A stretch of 64,000 nucleotides of DNA from Bradyrhizobium sp. (GCF_004799445.1 NZ_SSNA01000100.1:1-64000), one strand, 5' to 3'; positions 16,221 to 25,489 are shown, counted from the stretch's first letter. Notes: a model not told the origin generated them from the sequence alone. Numbers and translations are program-made.

Positions 16221-17195
16221 TCAGCCCTGGTACAGCCCCTTGTCGCGGGCCTGACGGATGGCAAGCGCCGCCAGCATGTCGAGCATCGGCGTCGACAGTC
16301 CCGCCGCCCTGGCGAACGCCGCCGGTGCCCGCACCAGCGCATCGATTTCCATCGCCCGGCCGCGTTCGTAATCCTGCAGCAGCGACGGCTTGTGGTCGGG
16401 TGCGGGTCCGGAGCGGGTAACGCGCTTGACCTCGGGGAAACAGCTTTGACTGACGCTGTTGGCTTCATCGAGCAGGCGCGGCACGATATCGCCCAGCGCG
16501 GGATCCTCGCGGACCGCTTTTGCGGTTTGCCCGGTCACCAGGCACAGCACCGACATCGACATGTTGGTCAAGAGCTTGGACCAGATCGCCTCCCTGATCC
16601 GCGGCGTCACGGGTGACTGGATGGAGGCTTCATTAAGCACCGCCCTCACGCCTTCGATCCGCGCGCTGGCGCGGTCGTCGCATTCCCCTGCCAGCAGCAT
16701 GTTGCGCTCGGGCGAGAGGTTCATGACGATGCCGGGCGCGATCACCTCGTTGGCCGAAAAGATCACGCCGCCGATGATCCGCTGCCGCGCCACCGCCTGG
16801 CGCTACCGGCCGCCGGGATCGAGAAAGCCGAGCTCCGGCACCGGCCGATGACCGGGTGAAATTCCGATGTTGTACCACCAGGGAATGCCGTTCTGGGCGA
16901 ACACCACAGCCGTATCGTCGCGCAGCAGCGGCGGCAGCCCGGCGACCAGGCTTTCGAGCGCGTTGGCCTTCAGCGTGCTAATGACGAGCTGCTGCGGACC
17001 CAGCGCCGCCGGATCGTCCGAAGCCTTCACCCGCGCGGAAAATTCGGTCGCCCCGACCCGCAGCGTCAGGCCGTTGGCCTTCGTTGCCTCCAGATGCGGC
17101 CCGCGCATCACGCAGGAAACCTCATGCCCTGCCAGCGCCAGCCGGACCGCAAAATGACTGCCGACGGCGCCCGCGCCGAAAATGCAGATGCGCAT
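16221..17195 (-). pseudogene. Ketopantoate reductase family gene interrupted by an in-frame amber codon
   Basis: Codons 1-130 encode a normal N-terminal half (MRICIFGAGAVGSHFAVRLA, GxGxxG motif) ending LDPGGR. A TAG follows at 16803-16805, and the same frame then continues for about 190 residues as a normal C-terminal half (RQRIIGGVIFSANEVIAPG, IWSKLLTNMSMSVLC). There is no frameshift; one base change would restore an intact enzyme of about 324 residues. Either the gene is inactive or the stop is a sequencing error. No ribosome site is visible before the ATG at 17195. The sequence differs clearly from the intact relative at 1015-2025. Confidence 0.8.
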
Positions 17196-17368
17196 GGGAG
17201 GAGGGTGTCCTGTTGAAGACGAGCAGCCCGGGATTCCAGTTTCCACAAGCGCGGCCCACAGCGCAACCGGTTCCTTGATCGGGTCATACGGCCGGTGCTG
17301 GTGTCGCCAAGATAGCCAAATCTCCTCAGCCAAGGCATGATCGCCGACCCATCATCCGGGAACCCACT

Positions 17369-18733
17369 TTGCCCGCCAATACAATCGAAGAACCCGCGCG
17401 CCGCGTGCCGCTCTACGGCGAATATGACGTCGCCGTGCTCGGCGGCGGGCCGGCGGGGATCGCCGCTAGCGTGGCAGCGGCGCGCGCGGGACGGCGCACG
17501 TTGTTGATCGAGCGCTATGGCTTTCACGGCGGCATGGGCACCGCCGCCGGTGTCACCAATTTCTGCGGGCTTCACGCCAATGTGTACGGCCAGATGCATC
17601 GGGTGGTGCAGGGCGTCGCTTCCGAACTGTTGGCGCGGATCGACCGGCTCGGCGGCCTCAACGCGCCGCATCTGATATTGGGAAAAATCCTGGCGCAGGC
17701 CTATGACACCGCGGCCTACAAGATCGCGGCCGACGATCTCCTGGCCGTCCACAAGGTCGACATGCTGTTTCACGCGCTTGGCGCCGGCGTCGTCATGCAT
17801 GACGCGACGCGCATCCATGCGCTGATGGTCGAGACCAAGGCCGGCCGTCAGGCGATCACGTCGGACATCTTCATCGATTGCTCCGGCGATGGCGATCTTG
17901 CGGCCTGGGCCGGTGCGCCCTATGAGATCGGCGACAACCACGGCAGCATGCTCTATCCCTCGATGATGTTCCGGCTCAACGGCATCGATCCCGACAAGGC
18001 CGGCGAAGCCTGGCGCACGATCCCGGCGCTGATGGAAAAAGCCGAAGCCGCGGGCACGCATCGTTTCCCGCGCAAGGCCGCGATCGTGCGGCCGCAGCGC
18101 TCGCCAATCGAATGGCGGGTGAATTTCACGCAATTGGCACGCCAGGACGGCAGCGCGATCAACGGGCTCGATCCCGACGATCTCACGCGCGGCGAGATCG
18201 AGGGCCGCCGCCAGGCGGTGGCCGCGTTCGAATTCCTGCGCACGGTGCCCGGGTTCGAGCAATCCTACATCGTCGACCTGCCGCCGCAGCTCGGTATCCG
18301 CGAAACCAGGCGCATTGTTGGCGGCTATCTGCTGTCGGGCGAGGACGTGCACGGCTGCGCGTCGTTCGACGACAGCATCGGCGTCAACGGCTGGCCGATG
18401 GAATCCCATGTCGCGGGCGATGTGATCTTCACCTTCCCGCCGATCCCGGACTCGCGCGGCTTCAACGAGCTGCCGTATCGCATGCTGATTCCCGAAGGCC
18501 TCGACAATCTGCTGGTGGCCGGGCGCTGCGCGTCGATGACCCATGACGGCCAATCCGCGGCACGCGTCTCCGGCGCCTGCTTTGCGATGGGTGAGGCCGC
18601 CGGCACCGCCGCCGCCCTGGCGCTGGATGGCAATGCAAGCCCTCGCGATATCGCGGTGAGCAAATTCCAGGACCGGTTGAAACAACAGGGGGCTTTCATC
18701 GGGCGGGATCAGGCCGTGCCGGAGGGGCTCTGA
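17369..18733 (+). CDS. FAD-dependent oxidoreductase (FAD_oxidored family)
   Basis: A 454-residue flavoprotein. The ADP-binding motif AVLGGGPAGIAASVAAARAG (residues 22-41) is followed by LLIERYGFHGGMGTAAGVTN, a typical FAD_oxidored sequence. Other landmarks are FIDCSGDGDLAAWAGAPYE, the GIRETRRIVGGYLLSGEDV stretch near residue 310, and the C-terminal FAD contact GRCASMTHDGQSAARVSGAC. The substrate is unknown. The start is a TTG with GGGA about eight bases upstream; no ATG is better placed. It precedes the ABC genes at 18918-21690 on the same strand, separated by a repeat element. Confidence 0.82.
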   Translation: MPANTIEEPARRVPLYGEYDVAVLGGGPAGIAASVAAARAGRRTLLIERYGFHGGMGTAAGVTNFCGLHANVYGQMHRVVQGVASELLARIDRLGGLNAPHLILGKILAQAYDTAAYKIAADDLLAVHKVDMLFHALGAGVVMHDATRIHALMVETKAGRQAITSDIFIDCSGDGDLAAWAGAPYEIGDNHGSMLYPSMMFRLNGIDPDKAGEAWRTIPALMEKAEAAGTHRFPRKAAIVRPQRSPIEWRVNFTQLARQDGSAINGLDPDDLTRGEIEGRRQAVAAFEFLRTVPGFEQSYIVDLPPQLGIRETRRIVGGYLLSGEDVHGCASFDDSIGVNGWPMESHVAGDVIFTFPPIPDSRGFNELPYRMLIPEGLDNLLVAGRCASMTHDGQSAARVSGACFAMGEAAGTAAALALDGNASPRDIAVSKFQDRLKQQGAFIGRDQAVPEGL

Positions 18734-18766
18734 TCAGCGAGTTCCGAAATGACCAATCACGTTTTC

Positions 18767-18883
18767 GTCGTCCCCGCGAAAGCGGCACCCATACACCGCG
18801 ATTTGTCTTTGGGGCAGGATGGCAGCGACCAACTTTCATGATAGCCGACGGTGGTTATGGGTCCCGGCGTTCGCCGGGACGAC
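18767..18883. repeat. Intergenic repeat with inverted ends, type A
   Basis: The left end GTCGTCCCCGCG is complementary, with few differences, to the right end CGCCGGGACGAC. Inside lie ACCCATAC and GTGGTTATGGGT, also roughly inverted. The element can fold into one long hairpin. This CGTCGTCCCCGCGAAAGCGG-type sequence is a known style of dispersed small repeat in Bradyrhizobium genomes. Confidence 0.75.
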
Positions 18884-18917
18884 CCCGGCGGGTTTGGAAC
18901 AAGACGAAGGAAGCTAG

Positions 18918-19922
18918 ATGGTATGGTTTTCACGGGTCCCTTTGGCCGTCCTTCTGTTGCTCGCAGCCGCGGGAGTCACGCGGGCCGACGATGTGCTGAA
19001 GGCCAAGGTCGGCGTGCTCAGGCTGTCGTCGTCGGCGCCGGTGTTCATCGCGCAGGACAAGGGCTATTTCCGCGACGCCGGCCTTGCTGTCGACTTGAAG
19101 TTCTTTGACGCCGCGCAGCCGATCGCGGTCGCGACCACGTCGGGTGACGTTGATTTCGGCGTCACCGCCTTCACCGCGGGACTCTATAACCTCGCCGGCA
19201 AGGGCACGCTGAAGGTGATCGGCGGCATGAGCCGGGAGAAGGCGGGCTATCCCCTGATCGGCTATTTCGCCAGCAACAACGCCTATGCTGGCGGCCTCAA
19301 GACGCCCAAAGATCTCGCGGGGAAACGCATCGCGGTCACACAGGTCGGTTCCAGTTTTCACTATTCGCTCGGCCTGCTCGCCGACAAATACGGCTTCCGG
19401 CTTGCCGACATCAAGGTGCTGCCGATGCAGTCGCTGTCGAACGCCGCGGCGGCGCTGAGAGGCGAAACCGTCGATGCCGCGCTGCTGCCGGCCTCGACCG
19501 CGCGCAAGCTGATCGACGATGGCGGAGCCAAATTACTGGGCTGGGTCGGCGACGAGACGCCGTGGCAGCTCGGTGCGGTGTTCGCTTCGCCGAAGACACT
19601 CGCCAACAAGCCACTGGTGGCGAAACTTCTGGGCGCACTGGAGCGCGCCGACCGCGAATATCATGACGTGATCCTCGCCTCCGTCACCGATGGCAGGGCG
19701 GCGGTCAACGACACGACCAGGCCGCTCCTGGAGATCATCGCGAAATACACCAATTTGCCGCTTGAACAGGTGGTCGGCAACTGTGCCTATATCGATCCCG
19801 ACGGCAAGCTCGATGTGAAAAACGTCGCCAACCAGATCGAATGGCTGCAGGCGCAGGGTTTTGTCGACAAGGGATTTGCTGTCGACGCGATCATCGCCAG
19901 GGACTATGTGAAGCCGGATTGA
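18918..19922 (+). CDS. ABC transporter substrate-binding protein (NMT1/SsuA/TauA-like)
   Basis: A 334-residue periplasmic binding protein with a signal peptide (ends GVTRADD). The SsuA/NMT1 pattern is seen in VGVLRLSSSAPVFIAQDKGYFRDAGL, DVDFGVTAFTAGLYNLAG, and DLAGKRIAVTQVGSSFHY. The C-terminal lobe contains YIDPDGKLDVKNVANQIEWL, typical of the group. With the following ATPase and permease it forms an importer for an unidentified small organic anion. Its position next to the gentisate island makes an aromatic acid possible, but that is inference. GAAGGA precedes the ATG. Confidence 0.88.
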   Translation: MVWFSRVPLAVLLLLAAAGVTRADDVLKAKVGVLRLSSSAPVFIAQDKGYFRDAGLAVDLKFFDAAQPIAVATTSGDVDFGVTAFTAGLYNLAGKGTLKVIGGMSREKAGYPLIGYFASNNAYAGGLKTPKDLAGKRIAVTQVGSSFHYSLGLLADKYGFRLADIKVLPMQSLSNAAAALRGETVDAALLPASTARKLIDDGGAKLLGWVGDETPWQLGAVFASPKTLANKPLVAKLLGALERADREYHDVILASVTDGRAAVNDTTRPLLEIIAKYTNLPLEQVVGNCAYIDPDGKLDVKNVANQIEWLQAQGFVDKGFAVDAIIARDYVKPD

Positions 19923-19929
19923 TGTACCA

Positions 19930-20045
19930 CGTCATTGCGAGCCAACGGGTCGTGCGAAATGCGCGCCCGATGATAAGCTCCGCGAAGCAATCCATGCGCC
20001 GGATAAAGAATGGATTGCTTCGTCGCTTCGCTCCTCGCAATGACG
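19930..20045. repeat. Intergenic repeat with inverted ends, type B
   Basis: CGTCATTGCGAG at 19930-19941 is the exact reverse complement of CTCGCAATGACG at 20034-20045. Inside, GAAGCAATCCAT and ATGGATTGCTTC form a second inverted pair. This is a widespread hairpin repeat of Bradyrhizobium-like genomes. It lies between the binding-protein gene and the ATPase gene, inside what should be one operon. Confidence 0.9.
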
Positions 20046-20090
20046 CCAAGTAAGGCCGGATACGGGACGAGCGCCGCAAACGGAACACAT

Positions 20091-20864
20091 ATGGACCTCA
20101 TCGCCGACCACATCACCCACCGCTTCGGCGCGCTCGAGGTACTCGACGACGTATCGTTCACGGTCGGCGCGGGCGAGGTGGTCGCGGTCGTCGGCCCGTC
20201 CGGCTGCGGCAAGAGCACGCTGCTGTCGATCCTGGGCGGGTTGCTGCAGCCGAGCGCGGGGGCCGCGGAATTGCGCGGCGCGCCGCCACCCGAAAGCCTC
20301 AATCCGCTGACCTTCGTGTTCCAGGATTTTGCGCTGTTGCCCTGGTGCACGGTGGAAGAGAATGTCGAATTCCCGCTGCTGGACAGCGGCCCGACGCCGG
20401 GCGAACGCAAGACGATCGTCGACGACGCCCTGCGCCGCACCGGCCTTTCCGATTTCCGCGGCACGCTTCCAAAACAACTCTCGGGCGGCATGCGCCAGCG
20501 GGTCGGCATCGCCCGGGCGCTGGCCGTGCGGCCCGCGATCCTTTTGATGGACGAGCCGCTGTCGGCGCTGGATTCGCAGACCCGCGAATTGCTGATGGAG
20601 GATTTTGTCAGGCTGCTCGCCGATGGTTCGATGGGCGCGGTCTATGTGACGCACAATCTGGAGGAAGCGGTGCGGCTGGCGGACCGCATCGTCGTGCTGT
20701 CGCGGCGGCCCGGCCGCGTCCGCGAGGTGGTGAACATCCCGCTGACGCGCACCGAGCGCGGCGACATCCAGGCATGGGAAAAGCTGCTCGCGCTGCAAAG
20801 CGAGCTGTGGTCGCTGATCCGCGAGGAGGCGATCGACGCCGAGCGCGAGGTCCAGCATGCTTGA
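20091..20864 (+). CDS. ABC transporter ATP-binding protein (SsuB/TauB-like)
   Basis: A 257-residue ATPase with Walker A GPSGCGKST, Q-loop FVFQDFALLPW, signature LSGGMRQR, Walker B ILLMDEP and H-loop YVTHN. It pairs with the overlapping permease gene at 20857 and the binding protein at 18918. GGA lies seven bases before the ATG at 20091. An upstream in-frame ATG lies inside the repeat and is unlikely to be used. Confidence 0.92.
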   Translation: MDLIADHITHRFGALEVLDDVSFTVGAGEVVAVVGPSGCGKSTLLSILGGLLQPSAGAAELRGAPPPESLNPLTFVFQDFALLPWCTVEENVEFPLLDSGPTPGERKTIVDDALRRTGLSDFRGTLPKQLSGGMRQRVGIARALAVRPAILLMDEPLSALDSQTRELLMEDFVRLLADGSMGAVYVTHNLEEAVRLADRIVVLSRRPGRVREVVNIPLTRTERGDIQAWEKLLALQSELWSLIREEAIDAEREVQHA

Positions 20865-21690
20865 CCGCGCCCATGACCAGGCCGGCCCTGCGCCAGCCGG
20901 TAAGGCCGAGCTGCGGCCGGTCGCCTTTCGCGGCGCGGGTTTTTCGCCCAAGGCGGGCCGCCATGCAGGCTGGATTGCGCTGCTATTGGCAATCGGGCTC
21001 TGGCAAGCGGCTGGCAGCGCCGGCATCGTCAATCCGCTGTTCCTGCCGACGCCCGTTGCGACCCTGCGCGCGATCTGGCAGCTCGCGGTCTCGGGCGCGC
21101 TGTGGCAGCACCTTTCCTATTCCGTCATGCGCATCGTCACGGGCTGGATTCTGGGGACGGTCGCCGGCATTATTGTCGGCTTCGGCATTGGGCTGTCGAG
21201 TCTCGCGCGCTCCGTCGGCATCACCTTCATCTCGGCGCTGTTTCCGATCCCGAAGATCGCGCTGCTGCCGCTGCTGATCCTGTGGCTCGGGATCGGCGAG
21301 GAGCCAAAGATCGCCACCATCGCGCTCGGGGTGTTCTTTTCCACCGCGATCTCGGTCTATAGCGGCGTCGACGCGGTGCCGCGCAACCTGATCCGGATGG
21401 CGCAGAGTTTCAATGTGCCGTTCCACGCCATCGTGCGCCGGGTGATCTGGCCGGGCGCATTGCCGTCGATCCTCGCAGGCTTCCGCATCACCGCCTCGAT
21501 CGCGCTGCTGCTGGTGGTGAGCGCCGAAATGATCGGCGCCGAATACGGCATCGGCGCCTTCGTGCTGCAGGCCGGCAATCTGATGCAGACCGATCAGCTG
21601 CTCGCCGGCGTCGTCGTCCTGTCGCTGTTCGGCCTGGCGGTCGGGCGGCTGATCAACTGGGCGGAGACGCGGTTACTGCACTGGCGGTGA
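20857..21690 (+). CDS. ABC transporter permease (SsuC/TauC-like)
   Basis: A 277-residue inner-membrane protein with about six transmembrane helices and the cytoplasmic EAA-type loop around AQSFNVPFHAIVRRVIWPGALPSI, which contacts the ATPase. The start ATG overlaps the end of the ATPase gene by eight bases, so translation is coupled. It completes the uptake system started at 18918. Confidence 0.92.
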   Translation: MLDRAHDQAGPAPAGKAELRPVAFRGAGFSPKAGRHAGWIALLLAIGLWQAAGSAGIVNPLFLPTPVATLRAIWQLAVSGALWQHLSYSVMRIVTGWILGTVAGIIVGFGIGLSSLARSVGITFISALFPIPKIALLPLLILWLGIGEEPKIATIALGVFFSTAISVYSGVDAVPRNLIRMAQSFNVPFHAIVRRVIWPGALPSILAGFRITASIALLLVVSAEMIGAEYGIGAFVLQAGNLMQTDQLLAGVVVLSLFGLAVGRLINWAETRLLHWR

Positions 21691-21696
21691 CTTTTG

Positions 21697-21840
21697 CTCC
21701 CTCTCCCCGCTTGCGGGGAGAGGGTTGGGGTGAGGGGGATTCTCCGCAAAGCCGGACTCGCGGAGAGTCCCCCTCACCCGGAGACTTCGCTATCGCTTCG
21801 TCTCCGACCTCTCCCCGCAAGCGGGGCGAGGTGAAGCGAC
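21697..21840. repeat. Intergenic repeat, type C (GC-rich double hairpin)
   Basis: It opens with a hairpin CTCTCCCCGC TT GCGGGGAGAG and closes with ACCTCTCCCCGCAAGCGGGGCGAGGT. Internal GGGTGAGGGGG (21728-21738) and CCCCCTCACCC are inverted too. The whole 144 bases folds back on itself. It follows the permease stop by six bases and may end or stabilise that transcript. Confidence 0.85.
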
Positions 21841-21861
21841 TCTGACCTTGCGAGGCCCGTC

Positions 21862-22902
21862 TCACGCATTGCCGCGGTCTTCGCGGAACAGATCGAGCTT
21901 CTGCTGCACCGGGCGGTCGGAGAAACTGAACAGCACGGAGTCGGTGTCGGCCTCGTGGGTGACCCACTGCCAGCTCGGCACCACGAACAGGTCGCGCGGG
22001 CCCCATTCGAAACTCTGCTCGCCGATCCGCGAACGTCCCTTGCCCTCGATTGCCGCGAACACCGTGGCATCGGTGGCGCGATAGCGCGCCGTCTTGAAGC
22101 CCTTCGGCAATAGCTGGATGAAGGTGCCGATCGTCGGCATCGCGAAATCGCCGGTCTCGGGATTGGAGAATTTTAGCTTCAGGCCGTGGCAGGCGTCCCA
22201 TTCGTCGCGCAGCTTGGCCTGTTCCAGCGCCTCGCGGGTGTAGGCATAGGGATAGTTGAAGATCGGCGAGGTCTTCGATTTGCGCTTCTCGTCGACCGGC
22301 AGCAGGTTGTGGCCATAGCGGGCGAAACTGTCGCCGGCCGGGCGGGTGATCTTCTGCTGATCTTCGCCGGCGGTTTCCGCGAACGAGGCGTCGAAGAACT
22401 GCACCATCGGAATGTCGAGGCCATCCAGCCAGAACATCGGTTCGGAGGTCTCGTTGGAATGGTCATGCCAGGTCATCGACGGCGTAATGACGAAGTCGCC
22501 GGGCTCCATCGCGGTGCGCTCGCCATCGACCGAGGTGTAGGCGCCCTTGCCCTCTAGCACGAAGCGCAGCGCCGACTGGCTGTGCCGGTGTGCCGGCGCG
22601 ACGTCGCCGGGAATCACCATCTGCACGCCGGCAAACAGCGACGTCGTGATTTTCGATTGCCCGCGCAGCCCGGGGTTTTCCAGTACCAGCACCCGCCGCT
22701 CGGCTTCCTTGGCGGTGATCAGCTTGCCGGCTTCGGTCATGTAGTCGCGGATCGCGTCGAATTTCCACAAGTGAGGGCGGCAGGCGCTTCTCGGCTCCGG
22801 CGTCACCAGATCGCCGAGCACGTTCCACAGCGCGGAAAGATTTTCGCCGTCGATCTTCTTGTAGAACGCCTCGCGTTCCGGCGTCTTGGTTACGGCTTCC
22901 AT
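21862..22902 (-). CDS. Gentisate 1,2-dioxygenase
   Basis: A 346-residue bicupin dioxygenase. The N-terminal cupin supplies the Fe(II) ligands H105 and H107 (APAHRHSQSALRFVLEGKG) and H146 (TPSMTWHDHSNE), matching the known gentisate dioxygenase pattern. The C-terminal cupin contains FVVPSWQWVTHEA. It opens the gentisate ring to maleylpyruvate. The isomerase for that product is encoded divergently at 23018 and the gentisate-forming 3-hydroxybenzoate hydroxylase at 24149. AGGGAGG lies seven bases before the ATG. A 27-bp motif shared with the promoter at 28273 lies 34 bases upstream. Confidence 0.93.
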   Translation of the reverse strand: MEAVTKTPEREAFYKKIDGENLSALWNVLGDLVTPEPRSACRPHLWKFDAIRDYMTEAGKLITAKEAERRVLVLENPGLRGQSKITTSLFAGVQMVIPGDVAPAHRHSQSALRFVLEGKGAYTSVDGERTAMEPGDFVITPSMTWHDHSNETSEPMFWLDGLDIPMVQFFDASFAETAGEDQQKITRPAGDSFARYGHNLLPVDEKRKSKTSPIFNYPYAYTREALEQAKLRDEWDACHGLKLKFSNPETGDFAMPTIGTFIQLLPKGFKTARYRATDATVFAAIEGKGRSRIGEQSFEWGPRDLFVVPSWQWVTHEADTDSVLFSFSDRPVQQKLDLFREDRGNA

Positions 22903-22935
22903 GGCCAGCCTCCCTGCGGTTCTTGTTGCGTCGCT

Positions 22936-22962
22936 TGATTGACAGCATACTTACAATATGGC
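22936..22962. promoter_or_regulatory. Operator-like motif, copy 1, between gentisate dioxygenase and isomerase genes
   Basis: This 27-base stretch matches 28273-28299 at 21 of 27 positions, including GACAG.ATACT and TGGC. Its centre is a degenerate palindrome (12 of 18 positions). It sits 34 bases before the dioxygenase start and 55 bases before the isomerase start, so one bound regulator could control both. The MarR protein encoded at 23640 is the natural candidate. Confidence 0.6.
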
Positions 22963-23017
22963 TAGCGTCAATCACGGCCACGCCAAGGCCGGCGAGAAAA
23001 TTCCAGGGAGGTTTGAG

Positions 23018-23650
23018 ATGAAGCTGCACGGCTATTTCCGCAGCAGCGCGTCCTACCGGGTCAGAATTGCATTGAACCTGAAGGGGTTAAATGCGGAACA
23101 TTTGCCGCATCACCTGCGCAAGGGCGAACAGCGCGAGCCGAGCTATCTGGCGATCAACCCGCAGGGGCTGGTGCCGACACTGCAGGACGACCGCGGCACG
23201 ATCCTGACCCAGTCGCTCGCCATCATCGAATGGCTGGATGAAACCCACCCGAAACCCCGGCTGTTGCCGAAGGACCCGCTGCGCCGCGCCCGCGTCCGCG
23301 CCTTTGCGCAAGTGATCGCCTGCGACACCCATCCGCTGCAAAATCTCAAAGTGCTGTCGCGGCTGCGCGAGCTCGGTGTGGGCGATGAACAGGTGACGGG
23401 CTGGGCGGCATGGGCCAACCGCGAAGGTCTTGCGGCCTGCGAACAGCTGATCGCCGGTGAACCCGGTCCGTTCTGCTTTGGTGCGGCGCCCACGATCGCC
23501 GATCTCTGCCTGGTGCCGCAACTGGCCAATGCGCGACGCTTCGGCGTCGATCTGGCCGCCTTTCCGCGCCTGCTCAGGGCCGAGGACGCCGCCAAAGACC
23601 TCAAGGCGTTCGCCGACGCCGCGCCGGAGCGACAGCCCGATGCCGAGTAA
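23018..23650 (+). CDS. Maleylpyruvate/maleylacetoacetate isomerase (zeta-class GST)
   Basis: A 210-residue glutathione S-transferase-fold protein. The active-site motif RSSASYRVRIALNLKG, the NPQGLVPTLQDD loop and the TQSLAIIEWLDETHP stretch are diagnostic of the MaiA/NagL group. In the gentisate context the glutathione-dependent isomerisation of maleylpyruvate to fumarylpyruvate is most likely. The ATG at 23018 has GGGAGG about eight bases upstream; a longer frame from 22958 would cross the operator. It overlaps the MarR gene by 11 bases. Confidence 0.9.
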   Translation: MKLHGYFRSSASYRVRIALNLKGLNAEHLPHHLRKGEQREPSYLAINPQGLVPTLQDDRGTILTQSLAIIEWLDETHPKPRLLPKDPLRRARVRAFAQVIACDTHPLQNLKVLSRLRELGVGDEQVTGWAAWANREGLAACEQLIAGEPGPFCFGAAPTIADLCLVPQLANARRFGVDLAAFPRLLRAEDAAKDLKAFADAAPERQPDAE

Positions 23651-24149
23651 GCCAGCCACCGTCACCATGGACGCGGTCTACTCCGCGCCGGGCTATCTGT
23701 TTCGCCGGATGCAGCAGATCGCGGTCGCGTTGTTCATGGAGGAGTGCAGGCCCTTCGATCTGACGCCGGTGCAATATGCCGCGCTGGTCGCGATCCGCAC
23801 CCATCCGGGGATCGACGCGACGCGGCTCTCCGCGGTGATCGCCTTCGACCGCTCGACGCTGGGCAGCGTGATCGAGCGGCTGGAGGCGAAGAACTATGTC
23901 GAGCGAAAGCCGGCGCGTGAGGACAAGCGGGTCAAGCTGCTGCACCTGACCCGGATCGGCGCCAGCGTGCTGCGCGAGATCATGCCGTCGGTCGACCGCG
24001 CGCAGGCGCGCATGCTGCAGCCGTTGAAGCCGGCCGACCGCAAGGCGCTATTGGCGCTGCTGGCGCAACTGGTCGATCTCAACAACGAGGCGTCGCGGGT
24101 GCCGTTGCGCGCCGAAGACGCGCTCGAACATCTCGGCAAGGCGAGCTGA
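23640..24149 (+). CDS. MarR-family transcriptional regulator of the gentisate island
   Basis: A 169-residue winged-helix protein. Helices lead to the HTH ATRLSAVIAFDRSTLGSVIERLEAK and the wing RKPAREDKRVKLLHLT. MarR proteins near aromatic genes usually repress them and respond to the acid or its CoA thioester. It is translationally coupled on both sides: its ATG lies inside the isomerase gene and its TGA overlaps the hydroxylase ATG. The repeated palindrome at 22936 and 28273 is its probable target. Confidence 0.9.
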   Translation: MPSKPATVTMDAVYSAPGYLFRRMQQIAVALFMEECRPFDLTPVQYAALVAIRTHPGIDATRLSAVIAFDRSTLGSVIERLEAKNYVERKPAREDKRVKLLHLTRIGASVLREIMPSVDRAQARMLQPLKPADRKALLALLAQLVDLNNEASRVPLRAEDALEHLGKAS

Positions 24150-25342
24150 TGGCATCCGGAGGCGCGCGGCCGGTATTAATCGCGGGCGGCGGCATCGGCG
24201 GTCTCGCCGCGGCGCTGGGCCTCGCGCAAAAGGGCATTGCGTCAATCCTGCTGGAAAAATCGGCGACGCTGGGCGAGATCGGCGCCGGCATCCAGCTCGG
24301 TCCCAACGCCTTCCACGCCTTCGATTATCTCGGCGTCGGCGAGGCCGCGCGCGGCATGGCGGTTTATGTCGACCAGATGCGGCTGATGGATGCGCTCACC
24401 GCCGAAGAGATCACCCATGTCGATCTGGGCGAGGCCTTTCGCGCGCGATTCGGCAATCCATACGCGGTGGTGCATCGCGGCGATCTGCATGGCGTGTTCC
24501 TGCGGGCATGCCGGGGCCACGCGCTGATCGATCTGCGCGTCAGTTCCGAGGTTCTGGGTTACGATCAGGACGGATCGTCGGTGACGGCGCATCTCGCCAC
24601 CGGCGATCGCGTCACCGGTTCGCTTCTGATCGGCGCCGACGGGCTGTGGTCGAATATCCGCAAGCAGGTCACCGCCGATGGTCCGCCGCGGGTGTCCGGC
24701 CACACCACCTATCGTTCGGTGATCCCGACCGAAGAGATGCCGGAAGACCTGCGCTGGAACGCGGCCACGCTGTGGGCCGGCCCGAAATGCCACCTCGTGC
24801 ACTATCCGCTGTCGGGCTGGAAGGTGTTCAACCTCGTCGTCACCTATCACAACGATGCGCCAAAGCCGGTGGCCGGGCAACCGGTTTCCGAAGCAGAAGT
24901 CATGAAGGGTTTTACCCATATCCATCCGCGCGCGCAGAAACTCATCCGCCACGGCAAGAACTGGAAGCTGTGGGTGTTGTGCGATCGTGATCCGACCGAG
25001 CGCTGGATCGACGGTCGCGTCGCGCTGCTCGGCGATGCCGCCCACCCGATGCTGCAATATTTCGCGCAAGGCGCCTGCCAGGCGATGGAAGATGCGGTGT
25101 GCCTGTCGCACATGCTGGGCAGCCACCCCGGCGATCACGCCAGCGCGCTGGAGCAATACCGCGCGCAGCGCTTCCCGCGCACCGCGCGCGTGCAACTGAT
25201 GTCCCGCGCCATCGGCGAGCACATCTACCACCCGGCCGGCGAACACGCCCGCCTGCGCAACGCCATCATGGGCGCGAAGACCTCCGAGGATTGGTACCGC
25301 GACCTCGCCTGGCTCTATGGCGGCACGGGGCTGGAGGGGTAG
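24149..25342 (+). CDS. 3-hydroxybenzoate 6-hydroxylase (FAD monooxygenase)
   Basis: A 397-residue group-A flavin monooxygenase. The FAD motif G13-x-G15-x-x-G18 (LIAGGGIGGLAAALGLAQ) is followed by GEIGAGIQLGPNAFHAFDYLG, the central GADGLWSNIRKQV, and GDAAHPMLQYFAQGACQAMED. This sequence type matches NADH-dependent 3-hydroxybenzoate 6-hydroxylases such as NagX and XlnD. They para-hydroxylate 3-hydroxybenzoate to gentisate, which feeds the dioxygenase at 21862. Salicylate hydroxylase is the main alternative. The ATG shares a base with the MarR stop. Confidence 0.85.
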   Translation: MASGGARPVLIAGGGIGGLAAALGLAQKGIASILLEKSATLGEIGAGIQLGPNAFHAFDYLGVGEAARGMAVYVDQMRLMDALTAEEITHVDLGEAFRARFGNPYAVVHRGDLHGVFLRACRGHALIDLRVSSEVLGYDQDGSSVTAHLATGDRVTGSLLIGADGLWSNIRKQVTADGPPRVSGHTTYRSVIPTEEMPEDLRWNAATLWAGPKCHLVHYPLSGWKVFNLVVTYHNDAPKPVAGQPVSEAEVMKGFTHIHPRAQKLIRHGKNWKLWVLCDRDPTERWIDGRVALLGDAAHPMLQYFAQGACQAMEDAVCLSHMLGSHPGDHASALEQYRAQRFPRTARVQLMSRAIGEHIYHPAGEHARLRNAIMGAKTSEDWYRDLAWLYGGTGLEG

Positions 25343-25370
25343 GATTCGTCATGCAGGCACGACTTTGAAT

Positions 25371-25473
25371 CGTCATTCCGGGGCGCGAGCGTAGCGAGCG
25401 AGCCTGGAATCCATAACCACCATCGTGAGTATGGATTCCGGGCCTGCGCCAAGAGGCGCATCCCGGAATGACG
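25371..25473. repeat. Intergenic repeat with inverted ends, type D (copy 1)
   Basis: The ends CGTCATTCCGGGGCGCG and CGCATCCCGGAATGACG are near-complementary, with CTGGAATCCATA and TATGGATTCCGG as an inner inverted pair. A second copy of the same family lies at 40286-40387. It separates two convergent genes. Confidence 0.9.
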
Positions 25474-25489
25474 AAAAATAGGTTGAGCT

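Noticed and set aside
17108..18685. 525-residue minus-strand frame opposite the FAD oxidoreductase
   Set aside because: No domain, and the opposite strand encodes GGGPAG and the C-terminal FAD motif.
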